This document shows, piece after piece, positions 17,249 through 25,898 of a DNA stretch of 64,000 nt (its first letter is position 1; every line of letters starts with the position of its first letter). Source of the stretch: Pseudogracilibacillus sp037072025 (GTDB taxonomy: Bacteria > Bacillota > Bacilli > Bacillales > Amphibacillaceae). The translations under genes and the position numbers were made by a program. The notes beneath the pieces were generated by a model. It did no database searches, was not told the origin of the DNA, and saw nothing but the letters and a program-made list of their open reading frames with translations. The DNA is taken from contig NZ_JAXHDD010000020.1 in assembly GCF_037072025.1 (NCBI RefSeq), positions 4,230 to 68,229 of the forward strand, written 5' to 3'.

Positions 17249-18278
17249 TTATGCCTTGTGTGTAAAACCAAACTCAACCATTTTGCCATTAACTGTTTCT
17301 TTGATTGCATCTCGACCCGGTCCCATATTTTTAGGTGGGTCGTACCCTTCTGTATCTTCTGCCAATACTTCTCTAATTTTCCTCGTTTAAACAATTTGAT
17401 TCTCAGTATTCACGTTTATTCTTGCACTTCCAATGAAAACCGCCCATTGAATATTTTTTAACGGTATTCCTGTCCCGCCATGCAGTATAAGGAGAAGCCC
17501 TGTTAATTTCTGTACTTCTTCCATACGATCAAAGCCTAAGTTTGGCTCTCCTTTGTAAGACCCACGCACTGAACCTAATGAAGGTACCATACAACCTAAG
17601 TTCCCGGAATTTATAACGAGTTCAATTTGAAAATGCTGTAATATCAAGGTCTCATCGTAAATTTGTTCATGAATCCACCGTTATACTTTAAACATTTGTA
17701 ACAATGGAACTTTCCAGTATTTACGCGGGGTTTCGAAGTTTATCGTTACACAATCCGGGAATCCAGGATACAAGCGACATTTGTTTCTCTAACTATTAGG
17801 TCACATTCAGACGGGATGGCAACAATCAGATCAACTTCTTGCCCACCAATTAGACCAAGTTCCGCTTCTACGAAAATACCGTGAATATGCGCGAATATGC
17901 GCTAGTTCCACAACTTTTTTCGTTAATGCAATATTATCATCAAGTGGTAGATGGGAACCATCGATCATCACCGAAATAAAACCTGCATGAATAGCTTCTG
18001 CGCATTTTTCATAACTTGAGCTATGATCCAAATGTATCGCAACCGGAACCGTTGTTTTATACTCTTCTATTAGTGCTTTTACCATCGATCCTACGACTTT
18101 AATATCACCCATATATCTTCCGGCATCTTCTGAAACACCAAAATGACAGGTGCTTTTTCTTCATCTACAGCTCGCAGGATTGCTTGTGCGTACCCTAAAT
18201 TATTTACATTAGACTGTAAGCAGCATACTTATTATCTCAGACCTTATTTAACATTTCCCTCATCGAAACTAAAGGCAT
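17249..18278 (-). pseudogene. iolJ: Class II aldolase (IolJ/FbaA-type), decayed
   Basis: From ATG 18278 (behind AAGGAGTG) the translation starts MPLVSMREMLNKV and soon meets stops. Recognisable parts follow in different frames: YAQAILRAVDEEKAPVIL, VPVAIHLDHSSSYEKCAEAI, GFISVMIDGSHLPLDDNI, SLGSVRGSYKGEPNLGF, LILHGGTGIP, SARINVNTE and MGPGRDAIKETV at the end. These match IolJ and fructose-bisphosphate aldolases, including zinc-binding LDH and LHG motifs. Full length is preserved but with several frameshifts and stops. IolJ cleaves 2-deoxy-5-keto-gluconate-6-phosphate, so an expected pathway step is lost at this locus. Confidence 0.85.
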
Positions 18279-18306
18279 GTAACACTCCTTTGTTTTAAAC
18301 GTAGAA

Positions 18307-19374
18307 TTAGTTTAATTTTATTAATTGAATGATTCGATCTCCAACCTCATTTGTTTTGGCTATTCCACCAAGATCTGGAGTTAGTACAGTCCCCTCAACC
18401 ATTATTTCTTCAATCGTATCCAATATTTTCTTGCCAAGATCTTCACGCCCGAAAAAGTCAAACATCTGACTGACAGACCATATCGCTGCAAGTGGATTTG
18501 CAATTCCTTTTCCAGCAATATCAGGAGCTGAACCATGTACCGGTTCAAACATGGATGGAAATGTTCGTTCAGGATTAATATTAGCTCCAGCTGCAAGTCC
18601 CATACCACCCGCAAGAGCAGCTCCGACATCTGTTAAAATATCTCCGAATAAATTGGAGGTAACGACCACTTCAAATCTTCCCGGATCTATAATCATATGC
18701 ATAGCTGCGGCATCAACTAGATAAGAATATGTTTCAACCTCTGGGTATTCTTTGCCAACCTCTTCAAAAACTTCATCCCAAAAAACCATGGAATAATTTA
18801 ACGCATTTGCTTTACTTACGCTCGTTAATGTTTTATTTTCTTGCTTTGCAATTTCAAATGCATGGCGGATAATTCTTTCTGTACCTTTACGGGAAAATAT
18901 TCCGGTTTGAAGAACCACTTCTTCTGGTTTTCCTTTAAATAACCATTCACCCGCACCTGCATATTCACCTTCACTATTTTCCCGAATAAAAAGCATATCA
19001 ATATTTTCACTCGTACCATGGCCAATAGGACATTTTGCTCCGCCCAATAGTTTAATAGGGCGTAAATTTACATATTGATCAAATTGCTTACGAATGATTA
19101 ATAGTAAATCCCATAATGAAATATGGTCAGGGACACCAGGGTAACCGACTGCTCCTAAATAAATAGCATCAAATGATCTTAGTTGTTCTATTCCATCATC
19201 AGCCATCATTTTTCCATGCTCTAAATAATACTCACAGCCCCAAGGAAACGATGTAAATTCAAAAGCGATGTTACCATCTAACTCCGCAACCTTCCGCATT
19301 ACTTTTATACCTTCATTTACAACTTCTGGTCCTATTCCATCTCCCGGAATAACTGCAATTCGTTTTGTGACCAT
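18307..19374 (-). CDS. ycsA: YcsA-like tartrate/D-malate dehydrogenase (decarboxylating)
   Basis: A 355-residue NAD-dependent beta-hydroxyacid oxidative decarboxylase of the isocitrate/isopropylmalate dehydrogenase superfamily. It has the nucleotide-loop IPGDGIGPEVVNEG, LRPIKLLGG, RENSEGEYAG and FEPVHGSAPDIAGKGIANP, with metal Asp residues in TSNLFGDILTD. Length and motifs fit the tartrate/D-malate dehydrogenase branch (YcsA, about 354 residues) better than LeuB. The start MVTKRIAVIPG follows GGGTGGTACGAA. It lies between the aldehyde dehydrogenase and the broken aldolase gene. The substrate in this island is unknown. Confidence 0.85.
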   Translation of the reverse strand: MVTKRIAVIPGDGIGPEVVNEGIKVMRKVAELDGNIAFEFTSFPWGCEYYLEHGKMMADDGIEQLRSFDAIYLGAVGYPGVPDHISLWDLLLIIRKQFDQYVNLRPIKLLGGAKCPIGHGTSENIDMLFIRENSEGEYAGAGEWLFKGKPEEVVLQTGIFSRKGTERIIRHAFEIAKQENKTLTSVSKANALNYSMVFWDEVFEEVGKEYPEVETYSYLVDAAAMHMIIDPGRFEVVVTSNLFGDILTDVGAALAGGMGLAAGANINPERTFPSMFEPVHGSAPDIAGKGIANPLAAIWSVSQMFDFFGREDLGKKILDTIEEIMVEGTVLTPDLGGIAKTNEVGDRIIQLIKLN

Positions 19375-19408
19375 TTCGTACCACCCTTTTTTCAATCATT
19401 CTACTTTA

Positions 19409-20836
19409 CTACTCTTCTAAATTAACCACAACGGTAATCGTTTCTACTAATTCTTGAATTGCATAGGCAGGTCCTTCTTTCCCATTTCCACTTTCTTTTA
19501 CACCACCATATGGCATTTGATCTGTTCGGTAGCAACAAGTGTCATTAATAACGACCCCACCTACCTCAAGTAAATATGGAATCTGGTAGGAAAGATTAAT
19601 GTCAGAAGTATAAATACCAGCTTGCAAACCATATTTAGAGTCATTTACAAGATTAATAGCTTCTTCCAAAGTGCTGTAAAATGTCACAGAAACAACTGGA
19701 GCAAATAACTCTTCATCTAAAACTTTCATGCCTTTCTTCACATTTGTTAGAACGGTCGGCTGGAAAATGTTTTTTGTCCGAATTCCACCTATTAAGACAA
19801 TCGCTCCATCTGCCTTTGCTTCTTCTACCCATTGTTCGACTCTTTCCGCCTCTTTTTCATTAATCATTGGACCAACGTTCGTTTTCGGATTTAATGGATC
19901 GCCAACTTTTAATTGATCAACTTTTTCTAAAAATTTATCCATAAACTCATTTTTTATATCTTCATGAACGAATATTCGTTGTACAGAAATACAAATTTGA
20001 CCAGCATGAGCAAAAGCCATTTTTGCTAACTTTTCAGCTGCTTTATCAATATCGGCATCATGGTGGACAATGGTCGCAGAATTAGAACCTAATTCAAGCG
20101 TGGCTTTACGCAAACCAATTGTTTTTTGAATATGTTTTCCAACTGCTGGGGAACCAGTGAACGTATAATGTGCAATTCGCTCATCATTTAAAAGTTGTTC
20201 ACCAACCGTACGGCCTCCCCCAATAAGACATTGAACGAATCCTTTTGGCACTCCTGCTTCTTCGAGTAATTCACATAAACGAATAGCAAGACTAGGTGTT
20301 TCAGAAGCAGGTTTAATAATGACTGGATTTCCAGCAGCAAGTGCCGGAGCAACTTTATGCACAACCAAATTCAACGGAAAATTAAATGGTGTAATCGCCG
20401 CCACAACTCCTACTGGTTTCTTAATCGTGTAGAGAAAACGGCCCTCAGTATTATAGTTTGGAATAATTTCACCGACTAGTTTCTTTGTCTCATCAGCAGC
20501 AATTTGAAAAGTAGAAGCCGACCGGCTGACTTCTACTAACGCATCAGTAATCGGCTTTCCACCTTCTTTGGCGATAATTTCTGCATATTCTTTTTTACGC
20601 TCATTCAGTAAGGAAGCAACTTTCATTAATACATTGTATCTTGCTTCGGGAGAGAAAGTAGTATTCTTATGTGCATCAACAGCTGCTTCCACAGCTTTAT
20701 TTACTAACTTCTCATCTGCCACACATGTAACTGCATATAACTCACTTGTATATTTATTAAACACTTTCTGTTTTTCTTCAGTTTCTATCCATTCACCGTC
20801 AATAAATAATTTTTCTTTTTTTACATCCGTGATCAT
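19409..20836 (-). CDS. NAD(P)-dependent aldehyde dehydrogenase
   Basis: A 475-residue aldehyde dehydrogenase. The catalytic Cys is in GQICISVQR near residue 282, the general-base Glu in LELGSNSA, and the cofactor-binding FTGSPAVGKHI block precedes them; PWN-type residues appear as TPFNFPLNL. It resembles lactaldehyde/glyceraldehyde-3-phosphate (non-phosphorylating) type enzymes more than the CoA-dependent IolA, whose typical sequence I do not see. It follows the transketolase pair by 20 bases and may oxidise the aldehyde they release. That link is inference from position. Confidence 0.87.
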   Translation of the reverse strand: MITDVKKEKLFIDGEWIETEEKQKVFNKYTSELYAVTCVADEKLVNKAVEAAVDAHKNTTFSPEARYNVLMKVASLLNERKKEYAEIIAKEGGKPITDALVEVSRSASTFQIAADETKKLVGEIIPNYNTEGRFLYTIKKPVGVVAAITPFNFPLNLVVHKVAPALAAGNPVIIKPASETPSLAIRLCELLEEAGVPKGFVQCLIGGGRTVGEQLLNDERIAHYTFTGSPAVGKHIQKTIGLRKATLELGSNSATIVHHDADIDKAAEKLAKMAFAHAGQICISVQRIFVHEDIKNEFMDKFLEKVDQLKVGDPLNPKTNVGPMINEKEAERVEQWVEEAKADGAIVLIGGIRTKNIFQPTVLTNVKKGMKVLDEELFAPVVSVTFYSTLEEAINLVNDSKYGLQAGIYTSDINLSYQIPYLLEVGGVVINDTCCYRTDQMPYGGVKESGNGKEGPAYAIQELVETITVVVNLEE

Positions 20837-20857
20837 ACAAAAACTTCCTTTCGTGTA

Positions 20858-21811
20858 CTATTTTTTCCTTAAAGCTTCTTTAACAGTTGTAATAATATGT
20901 TTCGGGGCGATCTCAAATTTATCAAGTAATTCTTCGTTCGGTGCAGATTCTGAATTTCGATCTTTTACACCTACACGTAACATTGGAACTGGCTTTTCTT
21001 CTACTAAAACTTCTGCAACGGCACTACCGAGACCACCATAAATGCTATGTTCCTCAGTAGTTACAATAACGCCTGTTTTTTCAGCAGCTTGAACTATTGC
21101 CTCATTATCCAATGGCTTAATCGTTGGCATATGAAGTACAGCGATCGATAATCCTTCTTTTTCCAATGTCTCAGCAGCTTCAATAGCACGACTTGTTTGA
21201 GTTCCAGTTGAGATAATAGTTAGATCAGTTCCTTCTTTTAATGAGACTGCTTTTCCAATTTTGAAATCGTAATCTTCATCAAAAATAACTGGATATGGAT
21301 CACGAGCTAGACGTACATAAACAGGTCCATCATAGGTATGAGCAAATTCCATCATTTTTTTCACTTCCACACTATCAGCTGGTGCTAGTACTGTCATATT
21401 AGCAAGAGAACGGAATATCGCAATATCTTCTAAAGCTTGGTGTGTTTTTCCAGTTAATCCCGTAAGTAAACCACTATAAGCTCCAAACATCTTCACATTT
21501 AATCGCGGTTGAGCAATTTGCACTTGTATTTGATCGATTGCGCGCTTTGACATAAATGCTGCAAATGTAACAGTCCACGGTTGTAAACCAGTAGTTGCAA
21601 GTCCAGAGCACACACTTAACATATTTTGTTCGGCAATACCCATTTGTAAAAATTTATCTGGATTTTTTAGCGCCACTCCGTCAATTTTTGTGGAATTGGC
21701 AAGATCACCATCCACCACATATACTTTTTCATCTTCTTTTGATAGTTCTAATAACGTTTCTCCGAAGACATCTCTCATCGTTTCTTTTTTTTCTGACAAT
21801 AAACTAACCAT
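20858..21811 (-). CDS. Transketolase, C-terminal subunit
   Basis: A 317-residue protein that corresponds to the pyrimidine-binding and C-terminal domains of transketolase. The catalytic Glu of the Pyr domain is in QMGIAEQNM near residue 84; VVDGDLANS, GLTHQ-like GLTGKTHQALED and TEEHSIYGGLGSAVAE are also seen. It functions only together with the N-terminal subunit encoded two bases upstream. Split transketolases serve in several sugar and sulfosugar pathways besides the pentose phosphate cycle. The ATG follows GGAGGGATAAAA inside the previous gene. Confidence 0.9.
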   Translation of the reverse strand: MVSLLSEKKETMRDVFGETLLELSKEDEKVYVVDGDLANSTKIDGVALKNPDKFLQMGIAEQNMLSVCSGLATTGLQPWTVTFAAFMSKRAIDQIQVQIAQPRLNVKMFGAYSGLLTGLTGKTHQALEDIAIFRSLANMTVLAPADSVEVKKMMEFAHTYDGPVYVRLARDPYPVIFDEDYDFKIGKAVSLKEGTDLTIISTGTQTSRAIEAAETLEKEGLSIAVLHMPTIKPLDNEAIVQAAEKTGVIVTTEEHSIYGGLGSAVAEVLVEEKPVPMLRVGVKDRNSESAPNEELLDKFEIAPKHIITTVKEALRKK

Positions 21812-21813
21812 TT

Positions 21814-22650
21814 TTATCCCTCCACACTTAATTCTGTTAATGCATCATGTAACTCTTCATCTGTTGGTACACGAGAATGCCACAGGAATTCATTCTCCAT
21901 AAAGCTTACGCCTTTACCTTTAACTGTATTGGCAATAATAATGGTCGGCTTCCCTTTAACTTCCTTTGCTAATTTAAATGCCGCTTCTATTTCATTGAAG
22001 TTGTGTCCATCGATTGTGATAACATTCCATCCAAATGCTTCCCATCTTGTTTGAGGTTCATTGACTGGGATTTTCCGATTCCCTTCTTCTGCATTCCATC
22101 CAAATTGTTGGAGTTTATTATAATCTAGAATAACGACTAAATTATCTAGTTTATATTTTGGAGCTATGTCTGCCGCTTCCCAAACTTGCCCCTCTTGTGA
22201 CTCACCATCACCAATAATGCAATACGTACGGAAATATTTCTTTTGTAATTTAGCTCCTAGAGCGATTCCAACTGCTGCGGAAATTCCTTGCCCTAATGAG
22301 CCCGTTGACATATCAAGCCCTGGTAAAGTATTCATATCCGGGTGAGCTTGAAGTCGAGAATTTAGAGCATCAAACGTCTTTAATTCTTCAACCGGCATAA
22401 AACCTCTCAATGCCAAAACAGAGTATAATCCAATTGCTGAGTGTCCTTTTGAGAGAACAAAGCGATCACGATCTTCCCCTCTAGGATTTGATGGATCGAT
22501 ATTCATTTCTTTAAAATATAAATAAATTAAGAGATCGATAGCCGACATCGGTCCACCAACATGACCTGCACCTGCATAGTGAACTGTTTCAATAATTTGA
22601 CGTCTTGCTTGGGTTGCCTTTTTTGTTAACTCTTCTGTTGATAAAGTCAT
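21814..22650 (-). CDS. Transketolase, N-terminal (thiamine diphosphate) subunit
   Basis: A 278-residue protein equal to the PP domain of transketolase. The thiamine-binding motif starts GDGESQEGQVWEAA and ends with LDYNKLQ; the substrate-side HVGGPMSAIDLL and SKGHSAIGLY blocks are present. It transfers two-carbon ketol units, with the C-terminal subunit downstream supplying the rest of the active site. It is first in a transcript with the aldehyde dehydrogenase, YcsA and the broken aldolase. Its leader contains an AAGCGCTT palindrome and follows a hairpin, so this is probably a separately regulated unit. Confidence 0.9.
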   Translation of the reverse strand: MTLSTEELTKKATQARRQIIETVHYAGAGHVGGPMSAIDLLIYLYFKEMNIDPSNPRGEDRDRFVLSKGHSAIGLYSVLALRGFMPVEELKTFDALNSRLQAHPDMNTLPGLDMSTGSLGQGISAAVGIALGAKLQKKYFRTYCIIGDGESQEGQVWEAADIAPKYKLDNLVVILDYNKLQQFGWNAEEGNRKIPVNEPQTRWEAFGWNVITIDGHNFNEIEAAFKLAKEVKGKPTIIIANTVKGKGVSFMENEFLWHSRVPTDEELHDALTELSVEG

Positions 22651-22688
22651 TTAAAATCCTCCTTAAAAATATATTTAGTAAAATTTTG

Positions 22689-22702
22689 GTTAAGCGCTTT
22701 AC
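22689..22702. promoter_or_regulatory. AAGCGCTT operator upstream of the transketolase unit
   Basis: GTTAAGCGCTTTAC, a near-palindrome, lies about 40 bases upstream of the transketolase N-subunit start. It matches both a LacI-family operator core and a CcpA cre site. Confidence 0.55.
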
Positions 22703-22719
22703 TGAATTTTCAAATAGTA

Positions 22720-22743
22720 ACAAGATAAACGAATTTATCTTGT
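22720..22743 (-). terminator. Hairpin after iolG-like gene
   Basis: ACAAGATAAA and TTTATCTTGT form a perfect 10-bp stem, closed on the minus strand by a TTCG tetraloop. It is ten bases after the stop of the upstream gene. The T tract is weak (TTACTATTTG), so it may be a partial terminator or an mRNA 3' stabiliser. Confidence 0.6.
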
Positions 22744-22752
22744 ATTATTAGA

Positions 22753-23757
22753 TCAATTATTTATTTTAATAGGTCGACCTTTTTGATAAGATTGTTTTGC
22801 CGCTTTTGCAATTATTTCAGCTCGTAATCCATCGTTACCATCACAAAGTAATGGAGTACCATTTTGTATTGAATCAATAAATGCTTGTGTTTCTGTTATA
22901 TATGCATCTTTATAACGTTCTAAAAAGAAATGTTTCAGTTTATCTTTATGAACACCATCACTCGTGCTTAATTCAACGGTTGTTGGTCGGTCATTTTCAC
23001 AAGTAAGATTACCTTTATCGCCAAAAACTTCTACACGTTGATCATACCCATATACTGCTTTTCTACTATTATCGATGACACCTATTGCTCCATTTTCAAA
23101 GGTTAACGTAGTGATTGCAGTATCAATATCGCCTACCTCGCCAATTGCGGGATCAACGAGATTTGCTCCTACTGCAAAAACTTCAACTACTTCACTATTT
23201 GCAAGATAGCGTGCCATATCAAAATCATGGATCGCCATATCGAAAAATAGACCACCCGAACCCCTAATATATTCTACTGGTGGTGGCTCAGGATCTCTTG
23301 ATGTAATTTTTATGACATGCGGATTCCCAATGACACCCTTTTTAACAGATTCATGGATTCGTAGGAAGTTACGATCAAATCTACGGTTAAATCCAACTTG
23401 AAATTTTACACCTGCTTTTTCAACTGCATTTAAAACTTCTTTTGTTTCATCAATTGAAAAACTAATCGGTTTTTCACAAAATATATGTTTTCCATTTTTC
23501 GCCGCTTCTATAATGATTTCAGCATGTGTATTCGTTGGAGAACAAACGAAAACTGCATCGATTTCTTCATCCTTAATAATATATTCGTAGTTTGTTACGA
23601 CTTGTTCAATTCTAATTTCTTTTGCCCAATCTATTACATCGTCAATAAAAATATCTGAAATTGACTTAAGTCTTACATTTGAAAAGTGAATGATATTTTC
23701 GGCGTGCAGTCTACCAATTCTACCTGCACCAATGATACCGATTGTTGTATTTTTCAA
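22753..23757 (-). CDS. iolG: IolG-type inositol 2-dehydrogenase (paralog 1)
   Basis: A 334-residue Gfo/Idh/MocA oxidoreductase. The N-terminal Rossmann fold starts GIIGAGRIGRLHAENI; the catalytic Lys is in CEKPISFS near residue 97, and FDMAIHDFDMARYL supplies the second-domain Asp and His of inositol dehydrogenases. It probably oxidises an inositol or related polyol to a keto form with NAD. The frame starts at TTG (TTGAAAAATACA) with AAGGAG about twelve bases upstream. It is the last gene of the ABC-transporter unit, directly after the IolE-like gene. Confidence 0.85.
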   Translation of the reverse strand: MKNTTIGIIGAGRIGRLHAENIIHFSNVRLKSISDIFIDDVIDWAKEIRIEQVVTNYEYIIKDEEIDAVFVCSPTNTHAEIIIEAAKNGKHIFCEKPISFSIDETKEVLNAVEKAGVKFQVGFNRRFDRNFLRIHESVKKGVIGNPHVIKITSRDPEPPPVEYIRGSGGLFFDMAIHDFDMARYLANSEVVEVFAVGANLVDPAIGEVGDIDTAITTLTFENGAIGVIDNSRKAVYGYDQRVEVFGDKGNLTCENDRPTTVELSTSDGVHKDKLKHFFLERYKDAYITETQAFIDSIQNGTPLLCDGNDGLRAEIIAKAAKQSYQKGRPIKINN

Positions 23758-23789
23758 TTGGTTTCACACTCCTTTTTAAATATGTCTAT

Positions 23790-24674
23790 TCAACCCATAC
23801 CTATTTCTCGTAAGTAATTTCTCGTTCGTTTCGCAATTGGTAATGGCTTTTCAAACGGAGTTGGATACATGTCTTGTTCTACAATAATCCATCCATCAAA
23901 ATTTGTTTTCTTAAGTAGTTGAACAAATTTGCTCATATCAACAATCCCTTTATCTGGCTCTACCATTACACCTTCTTGAACCGCTTTTGCCAATGACCAA
24001 TCATTTTGTCTTACAGCTTCAAGAACAGATGAATCACAATTTTTCAAGTGGATATATGAAATCCTTTTATAATGCTTTTTCATAAATTCGATAACATCTC
24101 CGTCCATATAGGCATGATGACCAGTATCAAAACAAAGATTAATAGTCGTTCTTTTTAAGAATTCTTCAATTTGTTCTTCTGTTTCAATATGCGTTTGTGA
24201 ATGTGGATGAAAGACAACTTCTAAATCATATTTATTTTTTGCATGATTATTTATTTTTTCGATATTTTGATAAAATATGTCTTTTTCTTCTTTATTTAAT
24301 TCTTTTTTACGGATTTGTTCTCCTGTAAATAAATCTGTGTAACAAGCATCGATAAGTACGACATATTTTGCCTCTTCAAACTGAGTCTGTAATGATGCCA
24401 TTTCATCCAGCTGTGCTATCATATTATTCGTATTATCAGGACAAGTTAGATCGTCCATTAATGTTGTTGATATTAATTGAATATTTCTTTTATCTAGTTC
24501 ATTTTTCAATTTCTGCACCTTATTTGGCATAAACCCCCACGGCCCTAACTCCATACCAGTGTAACCTGCAATTGCCATTTCATCTAAACATCTTTTCCAA
24601 GACATCTGTTTATCATCTTTTGTAAACCATATTCCCCAGGAAACGGGAGCAGTTCCTATTTTACATTGACTCAA
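23790..24674 (-). CDS. IolE-like sugar isomerase/dehydratase (TIM barrel)
   Basis: A 294-residue xylose-isomerase-like TIM-barrel protein. It begins KIGTAPVSWGIWF, resembling IolE proteins, and carries metal-ligand positions in VVFHPHSQTHIE, LCFDTGHHAY, YIHLKNCD and WIIVEQDMYP near the C-terminus. The closest role is 2-keto-myo-inositol dehydratase (IolE), but a second and clearer IolE is encoded at 34613-35530, so this copy may act on a different inosose or a related keto-sugar. The start is TTG, nine bases after GGGG. Confidence 0.78.
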   Translation of the reverse strand: MSQCKIGTAPVSWGIWFTKDDKQMSWKRCLDEMAIAGYTGMELGPWGFMPNKVQKLKNELDKRNIQLISTTLMDDLTCPDNTNNMIAQLDEMASLQTQFEEAKYVVLIDACYTDLFTGEQIRKKELNKEEKDIFYQNIEKINNHAKNKYDLEVVFHPHSQTHIETEEQIEEFLKRTTINLCFDTGHHAYMDGDVIEFMKKHYKRISYIHLKNCDSSVLEAVRQNDWSLAKAVQEGVMVEPDKGIVDMSKFVQLLKKTNFDGWIIVEQDMYPTPFEKPLPIAKRTRNYLREIGMG

Positions 24675-24692
24675 ATTGCATTCCCCACTTTT

Positions 24693-25817
24693 TTATATAA
24701 ATACCCAACTATTCAATTCTGACGACTCGAGAATTGCTTCAATAATTCGATCTACTTTAAAACCAAAGTTAAAATCACAAATATAAGAAGTGCCTTTTGT
24801 AATGCTTGATAGTACTTCATGCGTTTCTAGTGTTTTAAAATCATTGAATCCAATTGCTATACCAGGTGCTGGTTGAAAAGCACTATAACCTTCATGGTCA
24901 TTTCCAAGTAGTACTCTTCTAAATCCTCTATCTACACTATCATCTTTAGTAAAGTAAACATGAACATCGTTGAGGTTTTCTAAAGTATAATGAACCGTTC
25001 CTTTCGTTCCTTGAATTTCAAAACTTAAGTGGTTTTTTCTTCCTGTTGCTATTCTACTAGAACTTAATGTTCCGATTGCGCCATTTTCATATTGTGATAA
25101 TAATATAACGACATCATCATTTTCAACCGTTTTCGTTTCTGTAGAGTTAAGTCGTACAGGTCTTTCTTTAATGACAGTTCGAGTTAAAGCATTAACTGCT
25201 TTCATATCTCCTAAAATAAACTGTAGGACGCTAAATAAATGAGAGCCTAAATCTCCTAAAGTGCCACTACCAGAGATTTTCTTTAGATGGCGCCAAGAGA
25301 TTGGAATTTGTTGATCCAGAAGAGCATCCTGGTCATATGTACCAGAAACTTTTGTTATTTCACCTAATTTTCCATCTTGAACTAATCTTCTAATATATTT
25401 TGTTGCTGGATTCATCACATTATTAAAACCTACATAATTAACAAGCCCTTTTTCTTTCGCTAAATTTGCTAACTCTTTTGACTGTCCTGCTGAAAGACTA
25501 AGAGGTTTTTCGCAATATACATGTTTATTATTTAATAGAGCTTCCTTTGCAATTTCATAATGAAAAGCATTAGGTGTAGTAATATCTACTAAATCAACAT
25601 CTTTATCTGTTACTACATCATGCCAATCTTTACTATATCGTTTAAAACCGAATTGTTTTTTTACTTTTAAAGCACTTTCTTCAGTAATATCTGAAACCAT
25701 TTCAAATACAGGTTTTCCATATTCTTCACCAAAATGATATAAAGCATTTAAAAAAGATTTTGAATGGGATTTCCCCATCCATCCTGTACCAACTAATCCA
25801 ATTCTTACCTCTTTCAA
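24693..25817 (-). CDS. Gfo/Idh/MocA oxidoreductase (paralog 2, long form)
   Basis: A 374-residue member with the Rossmann motif GLVGTGWMGKSHSKSF, the CEKPLSLSAGQ motif with the catalytic Lys, and a longer C-terminal beta domain than IolG (GTLGDLGSHLFSVLQF, FNDFKTLETHEVL). It resembles MocA-type and levoglucosan/glucose-dehydrogenase-like members; the substrate is unknown. The likely start is TTG 25817, after AGAGGTGTTTAC; a GTG three codons upstream overlaps that site. A strong hairpin separates it from the binding-protein gene upstream. Confidence 0.82.
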   Translation of the reverse strand: MKEVRIGLVGTGWMGKSHSKSFLNALYHFGEEYGKPVFEMVSDITEESALKVKKQFGFKRYSKDWHDVVTDKDVDLVDITTPNAFHYEIAKEALLNNKHVYCEKPLSLSAGQSKELANLAKEKGLVNYVGFNNVMNPATKYIRRLVQDGKLGEITKVSGTYDQDALLDQQIPISWRHLKKISGSGTLGDLGSHLFSVLQFILGDMKAVNALTRTVIKERPVRLNSTETKTVENDDVVILLSQYENGAIGTLSSSRIATGRKNHLSFEIQGTKGTVHYTLENLNDVHVYFTKDDSVDRGFRRVLLGNDHEGYSAFQPAPGIAIGFNDFKTLETHEVLSSITKGTSYICDFNFGFKVDRIIEAILESSELNSWVFI

Positions 25818-25846
25818 AGTAAACACCTCTTTGTTGAATAAAGGAT

Positions 25847-25883
25847 TTTGAACACATCTGACACACTACAAGATGTGTTCAAA
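25847..25883 (-). other. Stem-loop downstream of binding-protein gene 1
   Basis: A perfect 12-bp stem TTTGAACACATC/GATGTGTTCAAA with a 13-base loop, in the gap between the binding-protein gene and the MocA gene. On the minus strand it is followed by AATCC, not a T tract, so it probably protects the 3' end of the upstream mRNA segment rather than ending transcription. Confidence 0.65.
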
Positions 25884-25898
25884 TATCCCCTTCAGTAA

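Noticed and set aside
19409..20836. Assignment of the aldehyde dehydrogenase as IolA
   Set aside because: The protein resembles phosphate-independent aldehyde dehydrogenases and I see no CoA-dependent methylmalonate-semialdehyde dehydrogenase signature.
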